A stretch of 64,000 nucleotides of DNA from Haloechinothrix sp033042135 (GCF_033042135.1 NZ_WBXM01000001.1:124001-188000), one strand, 5' to 3'; shown: positions 18,301 through 25,261, counted from the stretch's first letter. Notes: generated from the sequence alone by a model not told the origin. Numbers and translations: made by a program.

Positions 18301-18532
18301 GCCGCTGCAGGACCCCACCGCACTGGTGGCGGGTGAGGTGAGCCCGCTGCTGCAGCCGCAGGCCGTCGAGGGCGTGCCCGCTCCGGAGCGTTCGGAGGTC
18401 CCGGCCGCACCGGGCCTGCCGCAGGACGCTGAGCTGGTCGACCTCGACCTGGGCAACATCTCCGAGCTGGAGGCCCTCTTCCAGCAGGTGGGCGCGGGTG
18501 CCGCACAGCACCCGGTGCACGTGGAGAACTGA
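15302..18532 (+). CDS. large secreted chaplin-like tandem-repeat protein
   Basis: A 1076-residue exported protein with strong ribosome site GAAGGAG 9 bases before ATG 15302. The signal peptide covers residues 1-28 (cleavage after GTGIASA). Residues 29-180 are a variable acidic linker with two cysteines (RCEHAAGERCDH). From about residue 181 to 950 it consists of some 14 repeats of about 51 residues. The repeat core reads like GDxSVLSGN-xVxAPVAxPxQVFGNAASWIGxAxG, followed by a Gly/Thr/Asp linker such as TSAGGDxTTSGD. The core resembles the Streptomyces chaplin domain (GVLSGNxVQxPVxxPVNVCGNxVxVIG), but the cysteine is replaced mainly by Phe. The C-terminal 120 residues are Pro/Leu/Asp-rich without repeats or an obvious anchor. 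An amyloid-like, hydrophobic surface coat is a reasonable inference; chaplin identity is by pattern only. Confidence 0.75.
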   Translation: MQNWAKRGLQTALVTGGLLMLGTGIASAEENVDPDKSPASPLDGSISVPIKAENNAIGTPFGQYDTPEIDQEISTESLGGGLDGGLGGDATQARAEDAKSDAATDAVGEATGGAGLPAQQATEPVSQVTEPVQDAVDQVVGQAGQAGAPAAEDTVQQRCEHAAGERCDHETRDTGGLLGSDGDALGGNQIVGDLVIPIQISNNALGLLGDAHVSGGDSQQSVDNSREINTSGSGDTLGGNVIDLQWAVPIQIANNAGSIGGNASSSGNNAEQDTTTGGDVTTDGDDGVLAGNVLAGHWATPLQFNNNAATWGGQADSFGNASSSEADSGGSIATDGEDGVLSGNVGASPLAKAVGVNNSAASWIGIADSQGQDNTVDATAGGTRPGINDIDTYVQTNGDGGVLSGNLVEPEVAGNDNVHGVAATWIGKATAGSVYPNFHEANTKAGAFSHTSGDDSVGSGNFADAPVALPIEVFGVAGSWIGDAEADADNITTADAGSGTYTSGVDSVLGGNSAHAPVTGPVEAFGIGGTWIGTADGHATSDKLVEAGGYNGTRGDDAIGGGNLVQAPAAAPVEVFGIGGAWGGSGSGTGEETKLVSAGGDASTIDDDAVASSNLVAAPVALPAQVFGIGGAWIGNGHGKATSDTDTSAGGNYEASGENSVLSANIVQGAVAQPAQVFGIGGVWGGNASGDAVNTSTTAAGGDTWTTAPNSQGSGNIVDAASSIPVQVHGTGASWIGNASGTSDSVTDSFAGGTSTTDGTNSSLGGNVVQAPFAGSGGVFGNAASWIGTAEGDGMNDIFTVAGGDTHTAGDGGSLAGNVVSAQGLPIAQVFGNAASLTATATGNGVNFTDATSGGDITTSGNEGSMSGNIFDLPVAAVAQVFGNAATLGGVAHGTGDNTTFGTVGGMTTTSGDQGSLSGTDNQFPLGALVQVFNFELPLFGEAVALGTNATDINVAGDLPQIDMILDGAEMGATDLPALDGARDLDGARTGEPTGADVPMPLQDPTALVAGEVSPLLQPQAVEGVPAPERSEVPAAPGLPQDAELVDLDLGNISELEALFQQVGAGAAQHPVHVEN
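15841..18160 (+). repeat. array of ~153-bp coding repeats (about 14 units)
   Basis: Within the chaplin-like gene the DNA repeats with a period close to 153 bp, matching a 51-residue protein unit. Units near 16670-18060 are the most regular; the first four are longer or degenerate (for example the fifth has an extra GINDIDTYVQTNGD insert). Each unit carries a coding version of GGTGTGCTGTCCGGCAAC or a variant (SVLSGN) and of CAGGTGTTCGGC (QVFG). Units differ enough that recent slippage is unlikely, although unequal crossing-over could vary copy number. Confidence 0.8.
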
Positions 18533-18585
18533 GCGTCACAGAGTGATCCCAACTGAATAGGAAGAAGTTCTCGGGGTGCTAGCAG

Positions 18586-18626
18586 GGCCGGGCCGAGCGG
18601 TGCGATGCCGCTCGGCCCGGCCTTTC
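18586..18626. terminator. strong intrinsic-type terminator
   Basis: A perfect 15-bp stem (GGCCGGGCCGAGCGG at 18586-18600 with its complement at 18608-18622) and 7-base loop TGCGATG, followed by TTTCG. It lies 54 bp after the chaplin-like gene and 18 bp beyond the end of the convergent small gene, so it can serve both. Confidence 0.85.
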
Positions 18627-18643
18627 GCTGCGGCGCGGCAGGT

Positions 18644-18952
18644 TCACGCGTTGAGCCAGGTGAGCCGCACATGCCCGATGATCGACTGGACTTCGAGGAC
18701 ACGCTCGGCGGTGTCCGAGGAGTGAATGGTGCGGTCGTAGGCGGAGCGGTAGAGCGTGCCGCCGGTGGGGAACTCGATCCCCCAGCCGAGGATCGGGATG
18801 GTGGGGTCGCGGCGGTAGGTGCCGTAGATGGCGAACAGCAGGGGTGGGTCCTCGTGGGCGATGGCGGAGAGCTCGTCGAGGAGCTCGGGATCCGGCTCGG
18901 GGCGCGGAAGACCGTCGCCGTTGCTGCTGGGGTGCTCGTCCGGGGTGGCCAT
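18644..18952 (-). CDS. small hypothetical protein divergent from XRE regulator
   Basis: A 102-residue protein. ATG 18952 has AGGGGG just upstream and is preferred over a possible start at 18988. Residues 1-25 are a polar tail; the rest is predicted compact (DELSAIAHEDPPLLFAIYGTYRRDPTIPILGWGIEFPTGGTLYRSAYDRTIHSSDTAERVLEVQSIIGHVRLTWLN) with an alternating strand/helix pattern. I do not recognise a family. It is transcribed divergently from an XRE/DUF5753 regulator across an 77-bp region full of GAAC/GTTC half-sites, so the two are probably co-regulated. Comparable small genes often flank the WhiJ-type regulator/DUF397 modules in actinobacteria. Confidence 0.65.
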   Translation of the reverse strand: MATPDEHPSSNGDGLPRPEPDPELLDELSAIAHEDPPLLFAIYGTYRRDPTIPILGWGIEFPTGGTLYRSAYDRTIHSSDTAERVLEVQSIIGHVRLTWLNA

Positions 18953-18982
18953 GTATCCCCCTTTCTCGTTCGGATATAGATC

Positions 18983-19029
18983 GAACACTAATGAGAACAG
19001 TTCTTGAACACAAGTGGTACAGTTCTACC
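18983..19029. promoter_or_regulatory. divergent promoter with GAAC/GTTC operator array
   Basis: Five half-sites in 43 bp: GAAC at 18983 and 18995, GTTC at 19000, GAAC at 19006, GTTC at 19022. They form overlapping palindromes GAACAGTTC and GTTCTTGAAC. A TACAGT -10 hexamer (19018-19023) lies 6 bases before the XRE ATG, giving a leaderless mRNA, and overlaps the last half-site. On the opposite strand a CTATAT box serves the small divergent gene. Autorepression by the XRE protein is the simplest reading. Confidence 0.6.
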
Positions 19030-19893
19030 ATGGCTATCCCCTCTGACCCGGAACTGCTGAAGACACAGCTCGGCATCGAGCTCCGCAGGCTGCGCGAGGA
19101 AGCCGGCTACCGGATCGTGGACGCCTGCAAGGCGATCGGCGCGCAGCACCCGAAGTTGTCGAAGCTGGAGAACGGCAACCAGACCGCCGACCCGGAGGAC
19201 ATCCGCCAGCTGGCCGAGTTCTACGGCGCCACCGAGGAGCAGCGGGACTACCTGGTCACCCTGGCCGAGAAGCAGCCGAAGCGACGCCGCAGACGGTCCG
19301 GCCAGCGTGATGCGGTACCCGACTGGTTCCGCCGGTTCCTCGCCCTGGAGTGGGACGCGACCGAGATCCGGACGTACGAGATCGACCACGTTCCCGGGCT
19401 GTTGCAGACCGAGGACTACGCGCGGTCGACGATCGTGTGCTGGGAACCGGAAGCCGATCCACGGCTGATCGAGCAACAGGTCGCCACCCGGATGGAGAGG
19501 CAGTCGGTACTGAAACGCAACGGACGACCTTCGGTGCGGCTCGACGTCGTGCTGTCCGAAGCCGCATTGCGCCGCGTGCAGGGCAGCCGCGAGATCATGC
19601 GCGCGCAGATGCAGCGCTTGGTCGCCGCGTCGAAGCGGCCCAACATCACGCTCCGCGTGCTGCCGTTCGATGCGCCGCATCGCATCCCGATGCCGTCACC
19701 CTTCGCGCTGTTCCGACTCGAGGAGCAGGGCCTGTCCACGGTCTACCTGGAGGACCTGTTCGGCGCCACCTACCTCAAGGAGCCGGAGGAGTTCACCCAG
19801 TACAGCGTGGTGTTCGGCCGGTTACGGCAGGATGCACTGGACCCGGAAGCCTCCCGCGAGTTCCTCGATAAGATGGTGGAGTCCTACCGTTAA
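19030..19893 (+). CDS. XRE-family regulator with DUF5753 domain (WhiJ-like)
   Basis: A 287-residue transcriptional regulator. The N-terminal XRE HTH spans about residues 10-66 (LGIELRRLREEAGYRIVDACKAIGAQHPKLSKLENGNQ). The DUF5753 domain (about 95-283) has the hallmarks VPDWFRRFLALEWDATEIRTYEIDHVPGLLQTEDYAR and MRAQMQRLVAASKRPNITLRVLPF. These proteins occur in large paralogous sets in sporulating actinobacteria, typically next to a DUF397 protein, and WhiJ of Streptomyces represses development. A DUF397 gene follows 23 bp downstream. ATG 19030 lies directly behind a TACAGT -10 box, indicating a leaderless transcript; longer frames upstream are spurious. Confidence 0.9.
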   Translation: MAIPSDPELLKTQLGIELRRLREEAGYRIVDACKAIGAQHPKLSKLENGNQTADPEDIRQLAEFYGATEEQRDYLVTLAEKQPKRRRRRSGQRDAVPDWFRRFLALEWDATEIRTYEIDHVPGLLQTEDYARSTIVCWEPEADPRLIEQQVATRMERQSVLKRNGRPSVRLDVVLSEAALRRVQGSREIMRAQMQRLVAASKRPNITLRVLPFDAPHRIPMPSPFALFRLEEQGLSTVYLEDLFGATYLKEPEEFTQYSVVFGRLRQDALDPEASREFLDKMVESYR

Positions 19894-19916
19894 CGCGCCA
19901 CCTGAAGGGGTGTGTC

Positions 19917-20120
19917 ATGACTGCCCCGGGCTTCACCAACGCCACCTGGATCACCAGCAGCTACAGCAGCGGCAACGGCGGGAACTGCGTGGAGATCTCC
20001 CTGTCGCGGGTCAACCGTGCCGTCGGGGTGCGCGACTCCAAGGACCGGGACGGCGGTCATCTGACGGTCCCGGCAAGCGCGTGGAGCGCCTTCCTCCACG
20101 GGGTTGCCGCACACTCCTGA
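19917..20120 (+). CDS. DUF397 small protein
   Basis: A 67-residue protein with the canonical DUF397 pattern: WITSSYSSGNGGNCVEISLSR, then VGVRDSKDRDGGHLTVPASAWSAFL. Such proteins are partners of the adjacent XRE/DUF5753 regulators and probably modulate their DNA binding; toxin-antitoxin-like behaviour has been reported for some pairs. The ATG follows GAAGGGGTGTGTC. It is 23 bp downstream of the regulator and co-transcribed. No membrane segment or catalytic motif is present. Confidence 0.9.
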   Translation: MTAPGFTNATWITSSYSSGNGGNCVEISLSRVNRAVGVRDSKDRDGGHLTVPASAWSAFLHGVAAHS

Positions 20121-20220
20121 GAAGCAGTGACCCACATGGGCTGAACCCGTTGCGCTCCGTGTGCGGGTGTGCTTACCTCGGGTGGTCGGGTGACGACCGC
20201 CGATGTGAGGGGGACACGGC

Positions 20221-20883
20221 ATGGCGGGCGGTGTTGGGTTGCGCGCGTTCGACCGCGCCGAGCTGTTCCTGCTGGAAGACCTACGTGAGCACGACCTGAG
20301 GGATCTGTTCGTGCTCGCCACCGCCGAGGGGGCGATCGAGCTCCGGCAGAGCCCGCAGGGCGAGATCGTGGTGGTGGCGTTCAGCGGCTTCTCGTTGCTG
20401 GCGGCTTCGGCCGGGACGGGCCAGCCCTACGTGCGGATGACCGTCGACGAGCTGGAACGGGTCGGCGAGGCGATCCGTCCGATTGTTCTGGTGGGGCTGG
20501 ACGTGTGGCTTCCGGAGGGGCACCGGTACCCGGAGCCGGACCCGCGCGATCAGCCACCGCTGGAACGGCTGGACGCGACGCCGGTGGACGAGGGCCAGGT
20601 GTGGATCCCGACCCGCCCGGTGCGCCGGGGCGACCGGCGGGTCACCGCCGAACTGCATCGTGAGCAGCCAGGCAGCCCGCCGTTGCTGTGCGTGTATACC
20701 TCGCTGGAACAGCTGCGGGAGGCGTGCGGTCCGTACCAGGCGGCCGCTGCGATCGAGATCGACCGTATCGAGCAGGTTGCGCAGGAGTGTGGGGCGCACG
20801 GCGTGGTGGTCAACCCGATCCTCGCCGAGGAGGCGCGGCACAAGGACGTGGCCCTGGACTGGAGTCGACAAAGCCACTTCTAG
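20221..20883 (+). CDS. SAV_915/SseB-like protein
   Basis: A 220-residue soluble protein with two repeats of an SseB-like alpha/beta unit: residues about 28-95 (LFVLATAEGAIELRQSPQGEIVVVAFSGFSLLAASAG) and about 125-212 (VWIPTRPVRRGDRRVTAELHREQPGSPPLLCVYTSLEQLREACGPYQ, ending HGVVVNPILAEEA). The motif VVVAFSG/LLCVYTS followed by L..L is typical of SAV_915 and SseB proteins, which are frequent companions of type VII secretion cargo genes in actinomycetes. The function is not known. ATG 20221 has GAGGGGG 8 bases ahead. It heads a run of four same-strand genes with short gaps (13, 9 and 22 bp), suggesting one operon. Confidence 0.7.
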   Translation: MAGGVGLRAFDRAELFLLEDLREHDLRDLFVLATAEGAIELRQSPQGEIVVVAFSGFSLLAASAGTGQPYVRMTVDELERVGEAIRPIVLVGLDVWLPEGHRYPEPDPRDQPPLERLDATPVDEGQVWIPTRPVRRGDRRVTAELHREQPGSPPLLCVYTSLEQLREACGPYQAAAAIEIDRIEQVAQECGAHGVVVNPILAEEARHKDVALDWSRQSHF

Positions 20884-20896
20884 ATATGGGGATGGG

Positions 20897-21199
20897 ATGT
20901 CGGGAGACGGCTACAGCTACGAAAGCGATGCGCTCAGAATGACGGCGAGCAGGCTGCGCTCGGGGGTCCTCACGCTCGACCAGGCGATCGAGCGCGATGT
21001 TCAAGCGGCGGACGCCGGTATTTCCTCGGAGTTCGTTGCCGAAGCGATGTCGCGCACGCATCATGCTGCTGCCGCGATGGCTCAGTACCTGGAGGAGACT
21101 GCCGAGAAGGTCGATGAGACCACGGGTGCCTATGACGAGATCGAGAACACCCATGCGGGTCGGTTGGAGCTGGAGCAGCAACGGATGGACGAGGAGTGA
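20897..21199 (+). CDS. small helical protein, putative type VII secretion partner
   Basis: A 100-residue, all-helical, acidic protein (SYESDALRMTASRLRSGVLTLDQAIERDVQ, then SEFVAEAMSRTHHAAAAMAQYLEETAEKVDETTGAYDEIENTHAGRLELEQQ). Two long amphipathic helices separated by a short link match the size and shape of WXG100/EspC-type T7SS chaperones or substrates, although the WXG motif itself is absent. The YDEIENTHAGRLEL tail resembles the YxxxD/E-type C-terminal signal region only loosely. It lies between the SAV_915-like gene and a WXG-like 437-residue protein, with 9 bp to the latter. Confidence 0.6.
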   Translation: MSGDGYSYESDALRMTASRLRSGVLTLDQAIERDVQAADAGISSEFVAEAMSRTHHAAAAMAQYLEETAEKVDETTGAYDEIENTHAGRLELEQQRMDEE

Positions 21200-21208
21200 G
21201 CGCGAGCC

Positions 21209-22522
21209 ATGCCGAGAGTCGAGGAGCTGGCTGAGCGCTGGCAGGACGCCGAACCCGACCGGGGCGGAATCCCGCCGCTGAACACCACCGTGAACGGCAG
21301 TTCAGGCACCTGCCGCGAAGCGGCGGACTGGTTCAATGTGGTGGCGACACGGACAGAGTCGACCGGTGACTGGTTCTACCACGCCCGCAACACCGCGGAC
21401 TCCGGTTGGTACGGACCGGCGCACGAGGCTTTTCGCGACTCGGTCGCCGATGTCGGGGAGAACCTCAACCTGATCGAAGACGGGGCCCGCCGGTCTGAGC
21501 GGGCGCTCCGCGAGTTCGCCGATGAGCTGGACAAGGTCAACGAGCTCATGCAGGAAGCACTGGACAAGGCGGCCTACGCCATGCTGGAGATCGACGGACC
21601 GTACATCCTGCCGCCGCGCTCGCCTGGCCCGGAGCCACGCCCCGAAGGTTTCGTGTCCCCATCCGGCGGCGGCATCCCGGAGTTCCAGCAAGCGCACGAC
21701 AACTGGGTAGGCCGAGCAGCCCAGTACAACCGTCACGCCGACGTGTTCGAAGCATGCCGGGACCTGGTCGTCGACGCGCGCAACCGGGAGCGGCAAGCTC
21801 ACATCAACCTGCAAGAGGGGTTGGAGCCCGCCGGTTGGAACATTGATCTGTGGAATGTGGGTACTACGACGGTCGCCTCGGTGCTGGGCAGTGCGGCCGC
21901 TGTGGAGAACGATCGTGTGGCGGCGCTGGCCAAGACCAACACCGTCAAGGCGACCGCGACCACGTACCAGAACTTCGCTACCGGCCGGTTGACGGAGCTG
22001 AGCGGTGAAGCGCGCCAAGCGCTCGAACGGTCCGCATCGAGAGCTGGACCAGGCCAGCAGGCGATGAGCAAGCGGATCAACGAGTTTGACGAGTACACCC
22101 GAAAGGTCGACAGCAAGACCAGGGCGTTCGTCGCCGCCTATCCGGGGAAGAGCCAGCTGCCGCCAGGAAGTGGGAAGGCGGCTTCGGTTATGAAGAACCT
22201 TCCGTATGCCGCCAGCGGGATTGTTCTGTTCAACCAGGCGAGAGGCGCCTACACAGGCGAACGGACATGGGGCGAGGCCGCCGCACGAGCTGGAGGTGAT
22301 CTCGGAGGCGGAGCACTGGGCGGCCACAGCGCGACGAAAACTGCCAGCATACTCGCCGGAGCCCCGCTCCCTCCGCAGGTTAGGTTTGTTGTTGGCGTGG
22401 GGGGAATGATTGCAGGAAGTATCTCTGGTCAACACGTTGTTGATACTTTCATGCCCGACTCGGAAGACTCGGAAAGTCCAGCGGAGAAATACTATCCTGA
22501 ACTTCCCCGGTACGACTACTAG
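21209..22522 (+). CDS. WXG-like large protein, putative T7SS effector
   Basis: A 437-residue protein. Residues 1-125 are long helices carrying a WYG turn (TADSGWYGPAHEAFRDSV), as in WXG/LXG-type N-terminal domains of type VII effectors. A Pro-rich linker follows (GPYILPPRSPGPEPRPEG), then a second helical block with NWVGRAAQYNRHADVFEACRDLVVDAR (about 168-205). The region 320-425 is rich in Gly/Ala (AGGDLGGGALGGHSATKTASILAGAP, VGVGGMIAGSISGQHVVDTF), as in membrane-inserting toxin ends of polymorphic toxins. No nuclease, deaminase or other catalytic motif is recognised. The last ~120 bp and the next gene have more A/T at third codon positions than neighbours, hinting at transfer. The following gene, 22 bp on, could encode immunity. 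Confidence 0.6.
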   Translation: MPRVEELAERWQDAEPDRGGIPPLNTTVNGSSGTCREAADWFNVVATRTESTGDWFYHARNTADSGWYGPAHEAFRDSVADVGENLNLIEDGARRSERALREFADELDKVNELMQEALDKAAYAMLEIDGPYILPPRSPGPEPRPEGFVSPSGGGIPEFQQAHDNWVGRAAQYNRHADVFEACRDLVVDARNRERQAHINLQEGLEPAGWNIDLWNVGTTTVASVLGSAAAVENDRVAALAKTNTVKATATTYQNFATGRLTELSGEARQALERSASRAGPGQQAMSKRINEFDEYTRKVDSKTRAFVAAYPGKSQLPPGSGKAASVMKNLPYAASGIVLFNQARGAYTGERTWGEAAARAGGDLGGGALGGHSATKTASILAGAPLPPQVRFVVGVGGMIAGSISGQHVVDTFMPDSEDSESPAEKYYPELPRYDY

Positions 22523-22544
22523 TGAATAAAGGTCTTACGTAGAG

Positions 22545-23444
22545 ATGAGTTCTGTCGGCTCGACACCAGAAGTTCCGGACCTGCCGCCTCGACCGGACCC
22601 GATGACGGGAAAGCCGTTCCCGCCGCGAGGGCTGAGCTTCTACGGAATCGATCAGCCGCCTGAGGAGGATCGAGGGCGCGATCTCCGGTTATCCAGTAAG
22701 CCGAAACCGCCTTCTGGGATGGGCCCGGTTTTGGCGTGGTACAAGGAGAACTATCGCGCAAAGATTGGCACCGCGCTTTCCTTTCTGATCTTTATCGCTG
22801 CCGGTGGGTCTATAGCGGGGTATTTTCAGTGGGGCGATGCCTTTGGGTGGGTTACGGTATGGCAGATGTGGGTGCTCCTTGTCGTGCTCGCGCTGCTTCC
22901 GGCGATGCCGTTGACGTTCATGGTTTACTCAGCGGGCGCTGATTGGCTCCAGGTTCAGCGCGTGCGCCTTGGAGTGACACGCGGAGTCTTCGTCAAGCTG
23001 TACGAGCTCACCAAGATCGATGTCGGTGTAGCCGGTCCGAACGATTTTCTTCGGTTGTGGGACGGCGAGCGATATCTGGAGCGTAGCTTCATTGAGCTGC
23101 AAAAAGATCGTCGTGTCTGGGATCTGCTGTACAACGGTATCCTGCACTCGATGGTCAACGGCGCCGAGGTGACCAATTCGGCTCGCCGCCAGTTGCAGTT
23201 GGACACCGCTTTGGAAGGGTTGGCTTCTGGGGAGCTTCCGAGAACGGCCGAAGTCGATACGACGACGTTGTCCGACGACGAGATCCGCGAAGTGATGAAG
23301 CATCCAGAAGTGCAGCAGATCATGGACGTTGCTGATTTTCCGCACGATTCATCCCCGGCGGAGTTTCGAGAGAAGTTCCCGATCGTCTTCGAGAAACATT
23401 TGCCGGGTTGGGATGAGCAGCATAATCCTCGATCAGGAAAGTAA
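22545..23444 (+). CDS. two-TM membrane protein, putative partner/immunity protein
   Basis: A 299-residue protein with a Pro-rich cytoplasmic N-terminus (residues 1-60), two hydrophobic segments at about 74-93 (IGTALSFLIFIAAGGSIAGYF) and 105-131 (MWVLLVVLALLPAMPLTFMVYSAG), and a soluble acidic C-terminal domain of 165 residues. No known family is recognised. Codon usage is clearly less GC-biased than in surrounding genes (for example GATTTTCTTCGG, ATTTTCAGTGGGG), suggesting recent acquisition with the 3' end of the upstream gene. Its position 22 bp after the WXG-like gene suggests co-transcription; a role in immunity to, or membrane assembly of, that protein is inference only. Confidence 0.6.
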   Translation: MSSVGSTPEVPDLPPRPDPMTGKPFPPRGLSFYGIDQPPEEDRGRDLRLSSKPKPPSGMGPVLAWYKENYRAKIGTALSFLIFIAAGGSIAGYFQWGDAFGWVTVWQMWVLLVVLALLPAMPLTFMVYSAGADWLQVQRVRLGVTRGVFVKLYELTKIDVGVAGPNDFLRLWDGERYLERSFIELQKDRRVWDLLYNGILHSMVNGAEVTNSARRQLQLDTALEGLASGELPRTAEVDTTTLSDDEIREVMKHPEVQQIMDVADFPHDSSPAEFREKFPIVFEKHLPGWDEQHNPRSGK

Positions 23445-23680
23445 GACGGTGGATGAGGTACATGACGGATGCGTCGTCGCTTGAACCCTGGAGGGCTATT
23501 CACATGCTTTCGGATGGGGGTCGGCGTCGCCGACTCGCGGATGGAAACTGCAGGTAAGGAATGATGTTCGGTCGCGTGGACGTGGTGAATACCCCGACAT
23601 ATGAATAAGCGCGCTGCACCCCGCGCGTCCTGGACAACGAACGTACATATACAGCGCGAACCCAGGAAGCGAGGCTTGTG

Positions 23681-24247
23681 ATGCCACGGACCCGCCCGAC
23701 CGTCGCTGTCACCGCCGCTGCCGCTGTTGCCCTGGTGCTCGGTGGTTGCAGCAGTGAGGTCTCCCCCGGCTCGGGGACAACGGGTGATGCTCCGCCCACG
23801 CTGGCCGAGATCGAACCGGCCGAGGAGCTGGAGGACAACCCGGTCGCCCCGCCCAACCCGACGCTGCACGAGTACCGCCTCGGCGATACGCACGAGGACG
23901 GGATCAGCATCACCGTGGATGGATTCGAGTTACTCGACCCGGAGCGCAGCGAGGAGTATGCGGAACCGGGAGAACCACCGGCGGAGTGGTCGGTGGAGCT
24001 GACCTACACCAACAACACCGACCAGCCGGTACACCCGGCGATGATCTCGCTGTACCCCCGGGTGGATGGCGACGAGGAGGCGCTGTCCCTGGTTTTCGAG
24101 TACGAGGGCGGTGACGAGAACGACGCGATCCCGCCCGGCGGCACCGTCACGGTGCCGGTCGCGTTCACCGGCTCCGGTCAGGAATACGGCGTCACCGTGG
24201 TGCAGCCCGACGAGTCAAGCCTGGCCCGGTTCGACTGGTCGGGCTGA
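23681..24247 (+). CDS. lipoprotein with DUF4352-like beta domain
   Basis: A 188-residue lipoprotein. Signal peptide with lipobox VLGGC (Cys23), then a disordered acidic spacer to about residue 60 and a beta-rich domain: SITVDGFELLDPERSEEY, WSVELTYTNNTDQPVHPAMISLYPRVDG, PPGGTVTVPVAFTGSGQEYGVTVVQP. This N-terminal-strand/extended-Ig pattern matches the DUF4352/telomeric-repeat-binding-factor-like exported domain. The start could also be GTG 23678; ATG 23681 has better spacing to the GAGG at 23671. It stands alone after a 236-bp gap with no recognisable gene. A similar short lipoprotein is at 29541. Confidence 0.7.
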   Translation: MPRTRPTVAVTAAAAVALVLGGCSSEVSPGSGTTGDAPPTLAEIEPAEELEDNPVAPPNPTLHEYRLGDTHEDGISITVDGFELLDPERSEEYAEPGEPPAEWSVELTYTNNTDQPVHPAMISLYPRVDGDEEALSLVFEYEGGDENDAIPPGGTVTVPVAFTGSGQEYGVTVVQPDESSLARFDWSG

Positions 24248-24392
24248 GCCGGCCGAGGCCGCAGATCCGCTGCTCCATCCGGGTGGCGTACGTGCGAACC
24301 ACACCCGCCGTGTCGCGGCAGCGGCGACCATGAAGCATCGCCCGGCGTTGACCAGACGGGTATGGGGTCGATGCGCGAGTAGGGGGTGTGCG

Positions 24393-25046
24393 GTGTCGCC
24401 GAACTTTTACACAGATAAGCAGGGCCGTGCGCGCCCGATCACTCCGAAGAAGGGTGGCGGGGCGTTCGTGGCCGGGGCCGTGCTCGCCACGGCGGTCGCC
24501 GCGCACAGCGGAGCGCTCGGTGGCTCCGCTGCCGTGAGCTCGTCGGTCAGCGTCGGGACCCAGGCCGCCGCGAGCGCGAAAGTGGCCGCGCGGTCCGGTA
24601 ATCGCAGTGCCGCGTGGCGACACCTGGGGATACGGGTGGCGCGCGAGGTGGCCAGGCACAACACCGACTGCGCCGCCCACGCCTACGGCCAGGTGCGGCA
24701 GTACTTCGCCGGTTCCCCGTGCCAGTCGTTGGACCGTGTGCTGCTGACCTTGGCGGACGACGCCGGTAACAGCATGGTGCTGTCGGTGTCGTGGGTGCGG
24801 ATGCCGGATGCGGGCGAGGCCATCCGGCTGAAGGAGCTGGTGGACACCTACGGCACCGGTAACGTCGCGCCGATCGGCATGGCAGCGCTGGAAGAGCAGG
24901 GCATCACGTTCACCGGCCAACACTACGACTCGCGGCGCGACGGCTCACTGGTGGTGATCGCCGAGTCCGAACCCGCGAGCGGGCGGCCATCCACCGATGC
25001 GCTCGACACCGCCGCCGAGGTCGGCGCCCAATTCCCTGGCAGATGA
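24393..25046 (+). CDS. conserved hypothetical protein
   Basis: A 217-residue protein from GTG 24393 behind AGGGGG. The N-terminus SPNFYTDKQGRARPITPKKGGG is polar and conserved-looking; residues 24-60 are an Ala/Gly/Ser-rich segment (FVAGAVLATAVAAHSGALGG) that could be a membrane anchor or signal region. The C-terminal ~150 residues form a compact alpha/beta domain with CAAHAYGQVRQYFAGSPCQSLDRVLLTLADDAGNSMVLSVSWVRMPD and GITFTGQHYDSRRDGSLVVIAESEP; the two Cys may pair. I cannot assign a family. Nearby genes give no strong hint. Confidence 0.6.
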   Translation: MSPNFYTDKQGRARPITPKKGGGAFVAGAVLATAVAAHSGALGGSAAVSSSVSVGTQAAASAKVAARSGNRSAAWRHLGIRVAREVARHNTDCAAHAYGQVRQYFAGSPCQSLDRVLLTLADDAGNSMVLSVSWVRMPDAGEAIRLKELVDTYGTGNVAPIGMAALEEQGITFTGQHYDSRRDGSLVVIAESEPASGRPSTDALDTAAEVGAQFPGR

Positions 25047-25261
25047 GGGGCCGCGCATCCGGTGCTTGCGGCAATCGCAGGCCGCGATCAGCCGCATGAC
25101 ATCGGTCGTCCAGCCGGGCTGTACCAGTAGCCGACCACTGCGGTGACACCACTGAGCTGGTCCCTGACATGTCGATCCGTCCCAGTTCGTGGGTGCGACA
25201 GCTGGTGCTGACGATGATCACCTTATCGCAGTGGCGCAATGCTGAGCCAAACTGGCACTTG

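Noticed and set aside
15173..18520. 1115-codon open frame antisense to the chaplin-like gene
   Set aside because: Mirrors the repeats of the plus-strand gene, which has a signal peptide and strong ribosome site; the antisense frame has neither.
23445..23680. Short ORFs in the gap before the lipoprotein gene
   Set aside because: Only fragments below 70 codons without ribosome site or similarity; composition suggests non-coding or decayed sequence.
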